The notes under the pieces were generated by a model, which saw nothing but the letters and a program-made list of their open reading frames with translations, was not told the DNA's origin and made no database searches. From the NCBI RefSeq assembly GCF_029227915.1, contig NC_079878.1, positions 30,035,501 through 30,099,500 on the forward strand: a DNA stretch of 64,000 nucleotides, in the 5' to 3' direction. This stretch comes from Hydractinia symbiolongicarpus (Eukaryota; Cnidaria; Hydrozoa; Anthoathecata; Hydractiniidae). Each line of letters begins with the position of its first letter. The first letter of the stretch is position 1. Position numbers and translations under genes: made by a program. This document shows positions 22,484 through 35,620 of this stretch, piece by piece.

Positions 22484-25400
22484 TGAATAAAAGAAGTTTA
22501 ATCGCCGGCAAACGAAAACCTGCGATTTCCCGTAAATCCCAGACTCGGCCCGTATAGTCAAAAGTATACAAAGAAAGTACCCAGGGAGTAAACTCATTTC
22601 CCGAACTATTTTTTAAATTTTTTTTACCACTAAAACGCATGAGACTTGTAGTTTTCAAAAATGTTTTCATTTTTGATGAGACGCTTAATGAAAGAGGTTT
22701 AATCGCCGGCAAACGAAATCCCGCGTTTTCCTGTAAATCCCGGGCTTGGCCCGTATAGTCGAATGTATACAAAGAAAGTACCCAGGGAGTAAACTCATTT
22801 CCCAAACGATTTTTTAAATTTTTTTTTCACCAATAAAAGGCTTGAGACTTGTAGTTTTTAAAAATGTTTTCATTTTTGATGAGATGCTGAATGAAAGGAG
22901 TTTAATCGCCGGCAAACGAAAACCCGCGACTTCCCGTAAATCCGGACTCGGGAAGTATAGTCAAAAGTATACAAAGGAAGTACCCAGGGAGTAAACTCAT
23001 TTCCCGAAGGATTTTTTAAATTATTATTTCACCACTAAAGCCCATGAGACTTGTAGTTTTTAAAAATGTTTTCATTTTTGATGAGACGCTGAATAAAAGA
23101 AGTTTAATCGCCGGCAAACGAAAACCCGCGAATTCCCGTAAATCCCGGACTTGGCCCGTATAGGCAAAAGTATACAAAGAAAGTACCCAGGGTGTAAACT
23201 CATTTGCCCAACGATTTTTTAAATTATTATTTCACCACTAAAGGCCATGAGACTTGTAGTTTTTAAAAATGTTTTCATTTTTGATGAGACGCTGAATAAA
23301 AGAAGTTTAATCGCCGGCAAACGAAAACCCGCGCCTTCCCGTAAATCCGGACTCGGCCAGTATAGTCAAAAGTATACAAAGAAAGTACCCAGGGAGTAAA
23401 CTCATTTCCCGACCAATTTTTTAAAATATTTTTTCACCACTAAAACGCATGGGACTTGTAGTTTTTAGAAATGTTTTCATTTTTGATGAGACGCTTAATG
23501 AAAGTGTTTAATCGCCGGCAAACGAAAACCCGCGATTTCCCGTAAATCCCGGGCTCGGCCCGTATAGTCGAATGTATACAAAGAAAGTACCCTGTGAGTA
23601 AACTCATTTCCAAAACGATTTTTTAAATTATCTTTTCACCACTAAAACGCATGAGAGTTGCAGTTTTCAAAAATATTTTCATTTTTGATGAGACGCTTAA
23701 TGAAAGAGGTTTAATCGCCGGCAAACGAAATCCCGCGATTTCCCGTAAATCCAGGGCTTGGCCCGTATAGTCGAATGTATACAAAGAAAGTACCCTGTGA
23801 GTAAACTCATTTCCAGAACGATTTTTTAATTTATTTTTTCACCACTAAAACGCATAAGACTTGTAGTTTTCAAAAATGTTTTCATTTTTAATGAGACGCT
23901 GAATAAAAGAGGTTTAATCGCCGGCAAACGAAAACCCGCGATTTCCCATAAATCCCGGGCTTGGCCCGTATAATCAAAAGTATACAAAGAAAGTACCCAG
24001 GAAGTAAACTCATTTCACGCACGATTTTTTAATTTATTTTTTCACCACTAAAACGCATGAGACTTGTAGTTTTTAAAAATGTTTTCATTTTTGATGAGAC
24101 GCTGAATAAAAGAAGTTTAATCGCCGGCAAACGAAAACCTGCGATTTCCCGTAAATCCCGGACTCGGCCCGTATAGTCAAAAGTATACAAAGAAAGTACC
24201 CAGGGAGTAAACTCATTTCCCGAACGATTTTTTAAATTATCTTTTCACCACTAAAACGCATGAGACTTGCAGTTTTCAAAAATGTTTTCATTTTTGATGA
24301 GACGCTTAATAAAAGAGGTTTAATCGCCGGCAACCGAAATCCCGCGATTTCCCGTAAATCCCGGGCTTGGCCTGTATAGTCAAAAGTATACAAAGAAAGT
24401 ACCCAGGGAGTAAACTCATTTCCCGAACGATTTTTTAATTCATTTTTTCACCACTAAAACGCATGAGACTTGTAGTTTTTAAAAATGTTTTCATTTTTGA
24501 TGAGACGCTGAATAAAAGAAGTTTAATCGCCGGCAAACGAAAACCTGCGATTTCCCGTAAATCCCGGACTCGGCCCGTATAGTCAAAAGTATACAAAGAA
24601 AGTACCCAGGGAGTAAACTCATTTCCCGAACGATTTTTTAAATTTTTTTTTACCACTAAAACGCATGAGACTTGTAGTTTTCAAAAATGTTTTCATTTTT
24701 GATGAGACGCTTAATGAAAGAGGTTTAATCGCCGGCAAACGAAATCCCGCGATTTCCTGTAAATCCCGGGCTTGGCCCGTATAGTCGAATGTATACAAAG
24801 AAAGTACCCAGGGAGTAAACTCATTTCCCAAACGATTTTTTAAATTTTTTTTTCACCACTAAAAGGATTGAGACTTGTAGTTTTTAAAAATGTTTTCATT
24901 TTTGATGAGATGCTGAATGAAAGGAGTTTAATCGCCGGCAAACGAAAACCCGCGACTTCCCGTAAATCCGGACTCGGGAAGTATAGTCAAAAGTATACAA
25001 AGGAAGTACCCAGGGAGTAAACTCATTTCCCGAAGGATTTTTTAAATTATTATTTCACCACTAAAGCCCATGAGACTTGTAGTTTTTAAAAATGTTTTCA
25101 TTTTTGATGAGACGCTGAATGAAAGAGGTTTAATCGCCGGCAAACGAAATCCCGCGATTTCCTGTAAATCCCGGGCTTGGCCCGTATAGTCGAATGTATA
25201 CAAAGAAAGTACCCAGGGAGTAAACTCATTTGCCCAACGATTTTTTAAATTATTATTTCACCACTAAAGGCCATGAGACTTGTAGTTTTTAAAAATGTTT
25301 TCATTTTTGATGAGACGCTGAATAAAAGAAGTTTAATCGCCGGCAAACGAAAACCCGCGCCTTCCCGTAAATCCGGACTCGGCCAGTATAGTCAAAAGTA

Positions 25401-28400
25401 TACAAAGAAAGTACCCAGGGAGTAAACTCATTTCCCGACCAATTTTTTAAAATATTTTTTCACCACTAAAACGCATGGGACTTGTAGTTTTTAGAAATGT
25501 TTTCATTTTTGATGAGACGCTTAATGAAAGTGTTTAATCGCCGGCAAACGAAAACCCGCGATTTCCCGTAAATCCCGGGCTCGGCCCGTATAGTCGAATG
25601 TATACAAAGAAAGTACCCTGTGAGTAAACTCATTTCCAAAACGATTTTTTAAATTATCTTTTCACCACTAAAACGCATGAGAGTTGCAGTTTTCAAAAAT
25701 ATTTTCATTTTTGATGAGACGCTTAATGAAAGAGGTTTAATCGCCGGCAAACGAAATCCCGCGATTTCCCGTAAATCCAGGGCTTGGCCCGTATAGTCGA
25801 ATGTATACAAAGAAAGTACCCTGTGAGTAAACTCATTTCCAGAACGATTTTTTAATTTATTTTTTCACCACTAAAACGCATAAGACTTGTAGTTTTCAAA
25901 AATGTTTTCATTTTTAATGAGACGCTGAATAAAAGAGGTTTAATCGCCGGCAAACGAAAACCCGCGATTTCCCATAAATCCCGGGCTTGGCCCGTATAAT
26001 CAAAAGTATACAAAGAAAGTACCCAGGAAGTAAACTCATTTCACGCACGATTTTTTAATTTATTTTTTCACCACTAAAACGCATGAGACTTGTAGTTTTT
26101 AAAAATGTTTTCATTTTTGATGAGACGCTGAATAAAAGAAGTTTAATCGCCGGCAAACGAAAACCTGCGATTTCCCGTAAATCCCGGACTCGGCCCGTAT
26201 AGTCAAAAGTATACAAAGAAAGTACCCAGGGAGTAAACTCATTTCCCGAACGATTTTTTAAATTATCTTTTCACCACTAAAACGCATGAGACTTGCAGTT
26301 TTCAAAAATGTTTTCATTTTTGATGAGACGCTTAATAAAAGAGGTTTAATCGCCGGCAACCGAAATCCCGCGATTTCCCGTAAATCCCGGGCTTGGCCTG
26401 TATAGTCAAAAGTATACAAAGAAAGTACCCAGGGAGTAAACTCATTTCCCGAACGATTTTTTAATTCATTTTTTCACCACTAAAACGCATGAGACTTGTA
26501 GTTTTTAAAAATGTTTTCATTTTTGATGAGACGCTGAATAAAAGAAGTTTAATCGCCGGCAAACGAAAACCTGCGATTTCCCGTAAATCCCGGACTCGGC
26601 CCGTATAGTCAAAAGTATACAAAGAAAGTACCCAGGGAGTAAACTCATTTCCCGAACGATTTTTTAAATTTTTTTTTACCACTAAAACGCATGAGACTTG
26701 TAGTTTTCAAAAATGTTTTCATTTTTGATGAGACGCTTAATGAAAGAGGTTTAATCGCCGGCAAACGAAATCCCGCGATTTCCTGTAAATCCCGGGCTTG
26801 GCCCGTATAGTCGAATGTATACAAAGAAAGTACCCAGGGAGTAAACTCATTTCCCAAACGATTTTTTAAATTTTTTTTTCACCACTAAAAGGATTGAGAC
26901 TTGTAGTTTTTAAAAATGTTTTCATTTTTGATGAGATGCTGAATGAAAGGAGTTTAATCGCCGGCAAACGAAAACCCGCGACTTCCCGTAAATCCGGACT
27001 CGGGAAGTATAGTCAAAAGTATACAAAGGAAGTACCCAGGGAGTAAACTCATTTCCCGAAGGATTTTTTAAATTATTATTTCACCACTAAAGCCCATGAG
27101 ACTTGTAGTTTTTAAAAATGTTTTCATTTTTGATGAGACGCTGAATGAAAGAGGTTTAATCGCCGGCAAACGAAATCCCGCGATTTCCTGTAAATCCCGG
27201 GCTTGGCCCGTATAGTCGAATGTATACAAAGAAAGTACCCAGGGAGTAAACTCATTTCCCAAACGATTTTTTAAATTTTTTTTTCACCACTAAAAGGCTT
27301 GAGACTTGTAGTTTTTAAAAATGTTTTCATTTTTGATGAGATGCTGAATGAAAGGAGTTTAATCGCCGGCAAACGAAAACCCGCGACTTCCCGTAAATCC
27401 AGACTCGGGAAGTATAGTCAAAAGTATACAAAGGAAGTACCCAGGGAGTAAACTCATTTCCCGAAGGATTTTTTAAATTATTATTTCACCACTAAAGCCC
27501 ATGAGACTTGTAGTTTTTAAAAATGTTTTCATTTTTGATGAGACGCTGAATAAAAGAAGTTTAATCGCCGGCAAACGAAAACCCGCGAATTCCCGTAAAT
27601 CCCGGACTTGGCCCGTATAGGCAAAAGTATACAAAGAAAGTACCCAGGGTGTAAACTCATTTGCCGAACGATTTTTTAAATTATTATTTCACCACTAAAG
27701 GCCATGAGACTTGTAGTTTTTAAAAATGTTTTCATTTTTGATGAGACGCTGAATAAAAGAAGTTTAATCGCCGGCAAACGAAAACCCGCGCCTTCCCGTA
27801 AATCCGGACTCGGCCCGTATAGTCAAAAGTATACAAAGAAAGTACCCAGGGAGTAAACTCATTTCCCGACCAATTTTTTAAAATATTTTTTCACCACTAA
27901 AACGCATGGGACTTGTAGTTTTTAGAAATGTTTTCATTTTTGATGAGACGCTTAATGAAAGTGTTTAATCGCCGGCAAACGAAAACCCGCGATTTCCCGT
28001 AAATCCCGGGCTTGGCCCGTATAGTCGAATGTATACAAAGAAAGTACCCTGTAAGTAAACTCATTTCCAAAACGATTTTTTAAATTATCTTTTCACCACT
28101 AAAACGCATGAGAGTTGCAGTTTTCAAAAATGTTTTCATTTTTGATGAGACGCTTAATGAAAGAGGTTTAATCGCCGGCAAACGAAATCCCGCGATTTCC
28201 CGTAAATCCAGGGCTTGGCCCGTATAGTCGAATGTATACAAAGAAAGTACCCTGTGAGTAAACTCATTTCCAGAACGATTTTTTAATTTATTTTTTCACC
28301 ACTAAAACGCATAAGACTTGTAGTTTTCAAAAATGTTTTCATTTTTGATGAGACGCTGAATAAAAGAGGTTTAATCGCCGGCAAACGAAAACCTGCGATT

Positions 28401-31400
28401 TCCCATAAATCCCGGGCTTGGCCCGTATAGTCGAATGTATACAAAGAAAGTACCCAGGAAGTAAACTCATTTCCCGAACGATTTTTTAATTTATTTTTTC
28501 ACCACTAAAACGCATAAGACTTGTAGTTTTCAAAAATGTTTTCATTTTTGATGAGACGCTGAATAAAAGAGGTTTAATCGCCGGCAAACGAAAACCCGCG
28601 ATTTCCCATAAATCCCGGGCTTGGCCTGTATAGTCAAAAGTATACAAAGAAAGTACCCAGGAAGTAAACTCATTTCCCGAACGATTTTTTAATTTATTTT
28701 TTCACCACTAAAACGCATGAGACTTGTAGTTTTTAAAAATGTTTTTATTTTTGATGAGACGCTGAATAAAAGAAGTTTAATCGCCGGCAAACGAAAACCT
28801 GCGATTTCCCGTAAATCCCGGACTCGGCCCGTATAGTCAAAAGTATACAAAGAAAGTACCCAGGGAGTAAACTCATTTCCCGAACGATTTTTTAAATTTT
28901 TTTTTTACCACTAAAACGCATGAGACTTGTAGTTTTCAAAAATGTTTTCATTTTTGATGAGGCGCTTAATGAAAGAGGTTTAATCGCCGGCAAACGAAAT
29001 CCCGCGATTTCCTGTAAATCCCGGGCTTGGCCCGTATAGTCGAATGTATACAAAGAAAGTACCCTCTGAGTAAACTCATTTCCAAAACGATTTTTTAAAT
29101 TATCTTTTCACCACTAAAACGCATGAGACTTGCAGTTTTCAAAAATGTTTTCATTTTTGATGAGACGCTTAATGAAAGAGGTTTAATCGCCGGCAACCGA
29201 AATCCCGCGATTTCCCGTAAATCCCGGGCTTGGCCTGTATAGTTGAATGTATACAAAGAAAGTACCCTGTGAGTAAACTCATTTCCAGAACGATTTTTTA
29301 ATTTATTTTTTCACCACTAAAACGCATAAGACTTGTAGTTTTCAAAAATGTTTTCATTTTTGATGAGACGCTGAATAAAAGAAGTTTAATCGCCGGCAAA
29401 CGAAAACCTGCGATTTCCCGTAAATCCCAGACTCGGCCCGTATAGTCAAAAGTATACAAAGAAAGTACCCAGGGAGTAAACTCATTTCCCGAACTATTTT
29501 TTAAATTTTTTTTACCACTAAAACGCATGAGACTTGTAGTTTTCAAAAATGTTTTCATTTTTGATGAGACGCTTAATGAAAGAGGTTTAATCGCCGGCAA
29601 ACGAAATCCCGCGTTTTCCTGTAAATCCCGGGCTTGGCCCGTATAGTCGAATGTATACAAAGAAAGTACCCAGGGAGTAAACTCATTTCCCAAACGATTT
29701 TTTAAATTTTTTTTTCACCAATAAAAGGCTTGAGACTTGTAGTTTTTAAAAATGTTTTCATTTTTGATGAGATGCTGAATGAAAGGAGTTTAATCGCCGG
29801 CAAACGAAAACCCGCGACTTCCCGTAAATCCGGACTCGGGAAGTATAGTCAAAAGTATACAAAGGAAGTACCCAGGGAGTAAACTCATTTCCCGAAGGAT
29901 TTTTTAAATTATTATTTCACCACTAAAGCCCATGAGACTTGTAGTTTTTAAAAATGTTTTCATTTTTGATGAGACGCTGAATAAAAGAAGTTTAATCGCC
30001 GGCAAACGAAAACCCGCGAATTCCCGTAAATCCCGGACTTGGCCCGTATAGGCAAAAGTATACAAAGAAAGTACCCAGGGTGTAAACTCATTTGCCCAAC
30101 GATTTTTTAAATTATTATTTCACCACTAAAGGCCATGAGACTTGTAGTTTTTAAAAATGTTTTCATTTTTGATGAGACGCTGAATAAAAGAAGTTTAATC
30201 GCCGGCAAACGAAAACCCGCGCCTTCCCGTAAATCCGGACTCGGCCAGTATAGTCAAAAGTATACAAAGAAAGTACCCAGGGAGTAAACTCATTTCCCGA
30301 CCAATTTTTTAAAATATTTTTTCACCACTAAAACGCATGGGACTTGTAGTTTTTAGAAATGTTTTCATTTTTGATGAGACGCTTAATGAAAGTGTTTAAT
30401 CGCCGGCAAACGAAAACCCGCGATTTCCCGTAAATCCCGGGCTCGGCCCGTATAGTCGAATGTATACAAAGAAAGTACCCTGTGAGTAAACTCATTTCCA
30501 AAACGATTTTTTAAATTATCTTTTCACCACTAAAACGCATGAGAGTTGCAGTTTTCAAAAATGTTTTCATTTTTGATGAGACGCTTAATGAAAGAGGTTT
30601 AATCGCCGGCAAACGAAATCCCGCGATTTCCCGTAAATCCAGGGCTTGGCCCGTATAGTCGAATGTATACAAAGAAAGTACCCTGTGAGTAAACTCATTT
30701 CCAGAACGATTTTTTAATTTATTTTTTCACCACTAAAACGCATAAGACTTGTAGTTTTCAAAAATGTTTTCATTTTTGATGAGACGCTGAATAAAAGAGG
30801 TTTAATCGCCGGCAAACGAAAACCCGCGATTTCCCATAAATCCCGGGCTTGGCCCGTATAATCAAAAGTATACAAAGAAAGTACCCAGGAAGTAAACTCA
30901 TTTCACGCACGATTTTTTAATTTATTTTTTCACCACTAAAACGCATGAGACTTGTAGTTTTTAAAAATGTTTTCATTTTTGATGAGACGCTGAATAAAAG
31001 AAGTTTAATCGCCGGCAAACGAAAACCTGCGATTTCCCGTAAATCCCGGACTCGGCCCGTATAGTCAAAAGTATACAAAGAAAGTACCCAGGGAGTAAAC
31101 TCATTTCCCGAACGATTTTTTAAATTATCTTTTCACCACTAAAACGCATGAGACTTGCAGTTTTCAAAAATGTTTTCATTTTTGATGAGACGCTTAATAA
31201 AAGAGGTTTAATCGCCGGCAACCGAAATCCCGCGATTTCCCGTAAATCCCGGGCTTGGCCTGTATAGTCAAAAGTATACAAAGAAAGTACCCAGGGAGTA
31301 AACTCATTTCCCGAACGATTTTTTAATTCATTTTTTCACCACTAAAACGCATGAGACTTGTAGTTTTTAAAAATGTTTTCATTTTTGATGAGACGCTGAA

Positions 31401-33341
31401 TAAAAGAAGTTTAATCGCCGGCAAACGAAAACCTGCGATTTCCCGTAAATCCCGGACTCGGCCCGTATAGTCAAAAGTATACAAAGAAAGTACCCAGGGA
31501 GTAAACTCATTTCCCGAACGATTTTTTAAATTTTTTTTTACCACTAAAACGCATGAGACTTGTAGTTTTCAAAAATGTTTTCATTTTTGATGAGACGCTT
31601 AATGAAAGAGGTTTAATCGCCGGCAAACGAAATCCCGCGATTTCCTGTAAATCCCGGGCTTGGCCCGTATAGTCGAATGTATACAAAGAAAGTACCCAGG
31701 GAGTAAACTCATTTCCCAAACGATTTTTTAAATTTTTTTTTCACCACTAAAAGGATTGAGACTTGTAGTTTTTAAAAATGTTTTCATTTTTGATGAGATG
31801 CTGAATGAAAGGAGTTTAATCGCCGGCAAACGAAAACCCGCGACTTCCCGTAAATCCGGACTCGGGAAGTATAGTCAAAAGTATACAAAGGAAGTACCCA
31901 GGGAGTAAACTCATTTCCCGAAGGATTTTTTAAATTATTATTTCACCACTAAAGCCCATGAGACTTGTAGTTTTTAAAAATGTTTTCATTTTTGATGAGA
32001 CGCTGAATGAAAGAGGTTTAATCGCCGGCAAACGAAATCCCGCGATTTCCTGTAAATCCCGGGCTTGGCCCGTATAGTCGAATGTATACAAAGAAAGTAC
32101 CCAGGGAGTAAACTCATTTCCCAAACGATTTTTTAAATTTTTTTTTCACCACTAAAAGGCTTGAGACTTGTAGTTTTTAAAAATGTTTTCATTTTTGATG
32201 AGATGCTGAATGAAAGGAGTTTAATCGCCGGCAAACGAAAACCCGCGACTTCCCGTAAATCCAGACTCGGGAAGTATAGTCAAAAGTATACAAAGGAAGT
32301 ACCCAGGGAGTAAACTCATTTCCCGAAGGATTTTTTAAATTATTATTTCACCACTAAAGCCCATGAGACTTGTAGTTTTTAAAAATGTTTTCATTTTTGA
32401 TGAGACGCTGAATAAAAGAAGTTTAATCGCCGGCAAACGAAAACCCGCGAATTCCCGTAAATCCCGGACTTGGCCCGTATAGGCAAAAGTATACAAAGAA
32501 AGTACCCAGGGTGTAAACTCATTTGCCGAACGATTTTTTAAATTATTATTTCACCACTAAAGGCCATGAGACTTGTAGTTTTTAAAAATGTTTTCATTTT
32601 TGATGAGACGCTGAATAAAAGAAGTTTAATCGCCGGCAAACGAAAACCCGCGCCTTCCCGTAAATCCGGACTCGGCCCGTATAGTCAAAAGTATACAAAG
32701 AAAGTACCCAGGGAGTAAACTCATTTCCCGACCAATTTTTTAAAATATTTTTTCACCACTAAAACGCATGGGACTTGTAGTTTTTAGAAATGTTTTCATT
32801 TTTGATGAGACGCTTAATGAAAGTGTTTAATCGCCGGCAAACGAAAACCCGCGATTTCCCGTAAATCCCGGGCTTGGCCCGTATAGTCGAATGTATACAA
32901 AGAAAGTACCCTGTAAGTAAACTCATTTCCAAAACGATTTTTTAAATTATCTTTTCACCACTAAAACGCATGAGAGTTGCAGTTTTCAAAAATGTTTTCA
33001 TTTTTGATGAGACGCTTAATGAAAGAGGTTTAATCGCCGGCAAACGAAATCCCGCGATTTCCCGTAAATCCAGGGCTTGGCCCGTATAGTCGAATGTATA
33101 CAAAGAAAGTACCCTGTGAGTAAACTCATTTCCAGAACGATTTTTTAATTTATTTTTTCACCACTAAAACGCATAAGACTTGTAGTTTTCAAAAATGTTT
33201 TCATTTTTGATGAGACGCTGAATAAAAGAGGTTTAATCGCCGGCAAACGAAAACCTGCGATTTCCCATAAATCCCGGGCTTGGCCCGTATAGTCGAATGT
33301 ATACAAAGAAAGTACCCAGGAAGTAAACTCATTTCCCGAAC
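21592..33341. repeat. Long tandem duplication (24 monomers, 4862 bp) with nested insertion in the first copy
   Basis: Copy 1 is about 21592-28479 and copy 2 about 28480-33341. Left of the nested duplication the copies match at 6888 bases (GAGGCGCTT 22071 and 28959; TTTGCCCAACG 23203 and 30091). Right of it they match at 4862 bases (for example the monomers around 27068 and 31930). The difference is 2026, the extra 10-monomer unit held only by copy 1. The alignment at 4862 continues past 33341 until about 33485, where GGCCTGTATAGTC and GGCCCGTATAATC differ, so the right limit is ambiguous. Confidence 0.8.
23201..27252. repeat. 10-monomer tandem duplication (2 x 2026 bp)
   Basis: Unit 1 is about 23201-25226 and unit 2 about 25227-27252. 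CATTTGCCCAACG at 23201 returns at 25227, and GGGAAGTATAG at 22950 returns at 24976 and 27002, each 2026 apart. The start of unit 2 is a hybrid monomer: its front (TCGAATG, AGGGAG) belongs to the end of unit 1 and its back (TTTGCCCAACG) to the start, so the exchange fell within or just before GTAAACTCATTT. Type markers inside the unit include GCCTTCCCG, GACCAATTTTT, AAAGTGTTTAATC, GAGAGTTGCAG, CCAGGGCTTGG and GGCAACCGAAATCC. Confidence 0.85.
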
Positions 33342-35620
33342 GATTTTTTAATTTATTTTTTCACCACTAAAACGCATAAGACTTGTAGTTTTCAAAAATG
33401 TTTTCATTTTTGATGAGACGCTGAATAAAAGAGGTTTAATCGCCGGCAAACGAAAACCCGCGATTTCCCATAAATCCCGGGCTTGGCCCGTATAATCAAA
33501 AGTATACAAAGAAAGTACCCGGGAAGTAAACTCATTTCCCGAACGATTTTTTAATTTATTTTTTCACCACTAAAACGCATGAGACTTGTAGTTTTTAAAA
33601 ATGTTTTCATTTTTGATGAGACGCTGAATAAAAGAAGTTTAATCGCCGGCAAACGAAAACCTGCGATTTCCCGTAAATCCCGGACTCGGCCCGTATAGTC
33701 AAAAGTATACAAAGAAAGTACCCAGGGAGTAAACTCATTTCCCGAACGATTTTTTAAATTATCTTTTCACCACTAAAACGCATGAGACTTGCAGTTTTCA
33801 AAAATGTTTTCATTTTTGATGAGACGCTTAATAAAAGAGGTTTAATCGCCGGCAACCGAAATCCCGCGATTTCCCGTAAATCCCGGGCTTGGCCTGTATA
33901 GTCGAATGTATACAAAGAAAGTACCCTGTGAGTAAACTCATTTCCAGAACGATTTTTTAATTTATTTTTTCACCACTAAAACGCATAAGACTTGTAGTTT
34001 TCAAAAATGTTTTCATTTTTGATGAGACGCTGAATAAAAGAAGTTTAATCGCCGGCAAACGAAAACCCGCGATTTCCCATAAATCCCGGGCTTGGCCCGT
34101 ATATTCAAAAGTATACAAAGAAAGTACCCAGGAAGTAAACTCATTTCCCGAACGATTTTTTAATTTATTTTTTCACCACTAAAACGCATGAGACTTGTAG
34201 TTTTTAAAAATGTTTTCATTTTTGATGAGACGCTGAATAAAAGAAGTTTAATCGCCGGCAAACGAAAACCTGCGATTTCCCGTAAATCCCGGACTCGGCT
34301 AGTATAGTCAAAAGTATACAAAGAAAGTACCCAGGGAGTAAACTCATTTCCCGAACGATTTTTTAAATTTTTTTTTACCACTAAAACGCATGAGACTTGT
34401 AGTTTTCAAAAATGTTTTCATTTTTGATGAGACGCTTAATGAAAGAGGTTTAATCGCCGACAAACGAAATCCCGCGATTTCCTGTAAATCCCGGGCTTGG
34501 CCCGTATAGTCGAATGTATACAAAGAAAGTACCCAGGGAGTAAACTCATTTCCCAAACGATTTTTTAAATTTTTTTTTCACCACTAAAAGGCTTGAGACT
34601 TGTAGTTTTTAAAAATGTTTTCATTTCTGATGAGATGCTGAATGAAAGAAGTTTAATCGCCGGCAAACGAAAACCCGCGACTTCCCGTAAATCCGGACTC
34701 GGAAAGTATAGTCAAAAGTATACAAAGGAAGTACCCAGGGAGTAAACTCATTTTCCCGAACGATTTTTTAAATTATTATTTCACCACTAAAGCCCATGAT
34801 ACTTGTAATTTTTAAAAATGTTTTCATTTTTGATGAGACGCTGAATAAAAGAAGTATAATCGCCAGCAAACGAAAACCCGCGACTTCCCGTAAATCCCGG
34901 ACTTGGCCCGTATAGGCAAAAGTATACAAAGAAAGTACCCAGGGTGTAAACTCATTTGCCGAACGATTTTTTAATTTATTTTTTCACCACTAAAACGCAT
35001 GAGACTTGTAGTTTTTAAAAATGTTTTCATTTTTGATGAGACGCTGAATAAAAGAAGTTTAATCGCCGGCAAACGAAAACCTGCGATTTCCCGTAAATCC
35101 CGGACTCGGCCCGTATAGTCAAAAGTATACAAAGAAAGTACCCAGGGAGTAAACTCATTTCCCGAACGATTTTTTAAATTTTTTTTTACCACTAAAACGC
35201 ATGAGACTTGTAGTTTTCAAAAATGTTTTCATTTTTGATGAGACGCTTAATGAAAGAGGTTTAATCGCCGGCAAACGAAATCCCGCGATTTCCTGTAAAT
35301 CCCGGGCTTGGCCCGTATAGTCAAAAGTATACAAAGGAAGTACCCAGGGAGTAAACTCATTTCCCGAACGATTTTTTAAATTATTATTTCACCACTAAAG
35401 CCCATGATACTTGTAATTTTTAAAAATGTTTTCATTTTTGATGAGACGCTGAATAAAAGAAGTATAATGGCCAGCAAACGAAAACCCGCGACTTCCCGTA
35501 AATCCCGGACTTGGCCCGTATAGGCAAAAGTATACAAAGAAAGTACCCAGGGTGTAAACTCATTTGCCGAACGATTTTTTAAATTATTATTTCACCACTA
35601 AAGGCCATGAGACTTGTAGT
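33342..35620. repeat. Domain with rearranged 10-monomer types
   Basis: These monomers follow the end of the 4862-bp duplication. Blocks near 34160 and 34971 match at 811 bases, while GATACTTGTAATT at about 34798 and 35406 matches at 608. Two hybrid monomers explain this. Near 34968 a TTTGCCG front joins a TTTATTTTTT back; near 35330 a GGGCTTGGCCCG front joins the AAAGGAAG type, skipping one monomer. GAAGTATAATCGCC and GAAGTATAATGGCC are private variants of this block that reappear near 50270 and 63600. Confidence 0.7.
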
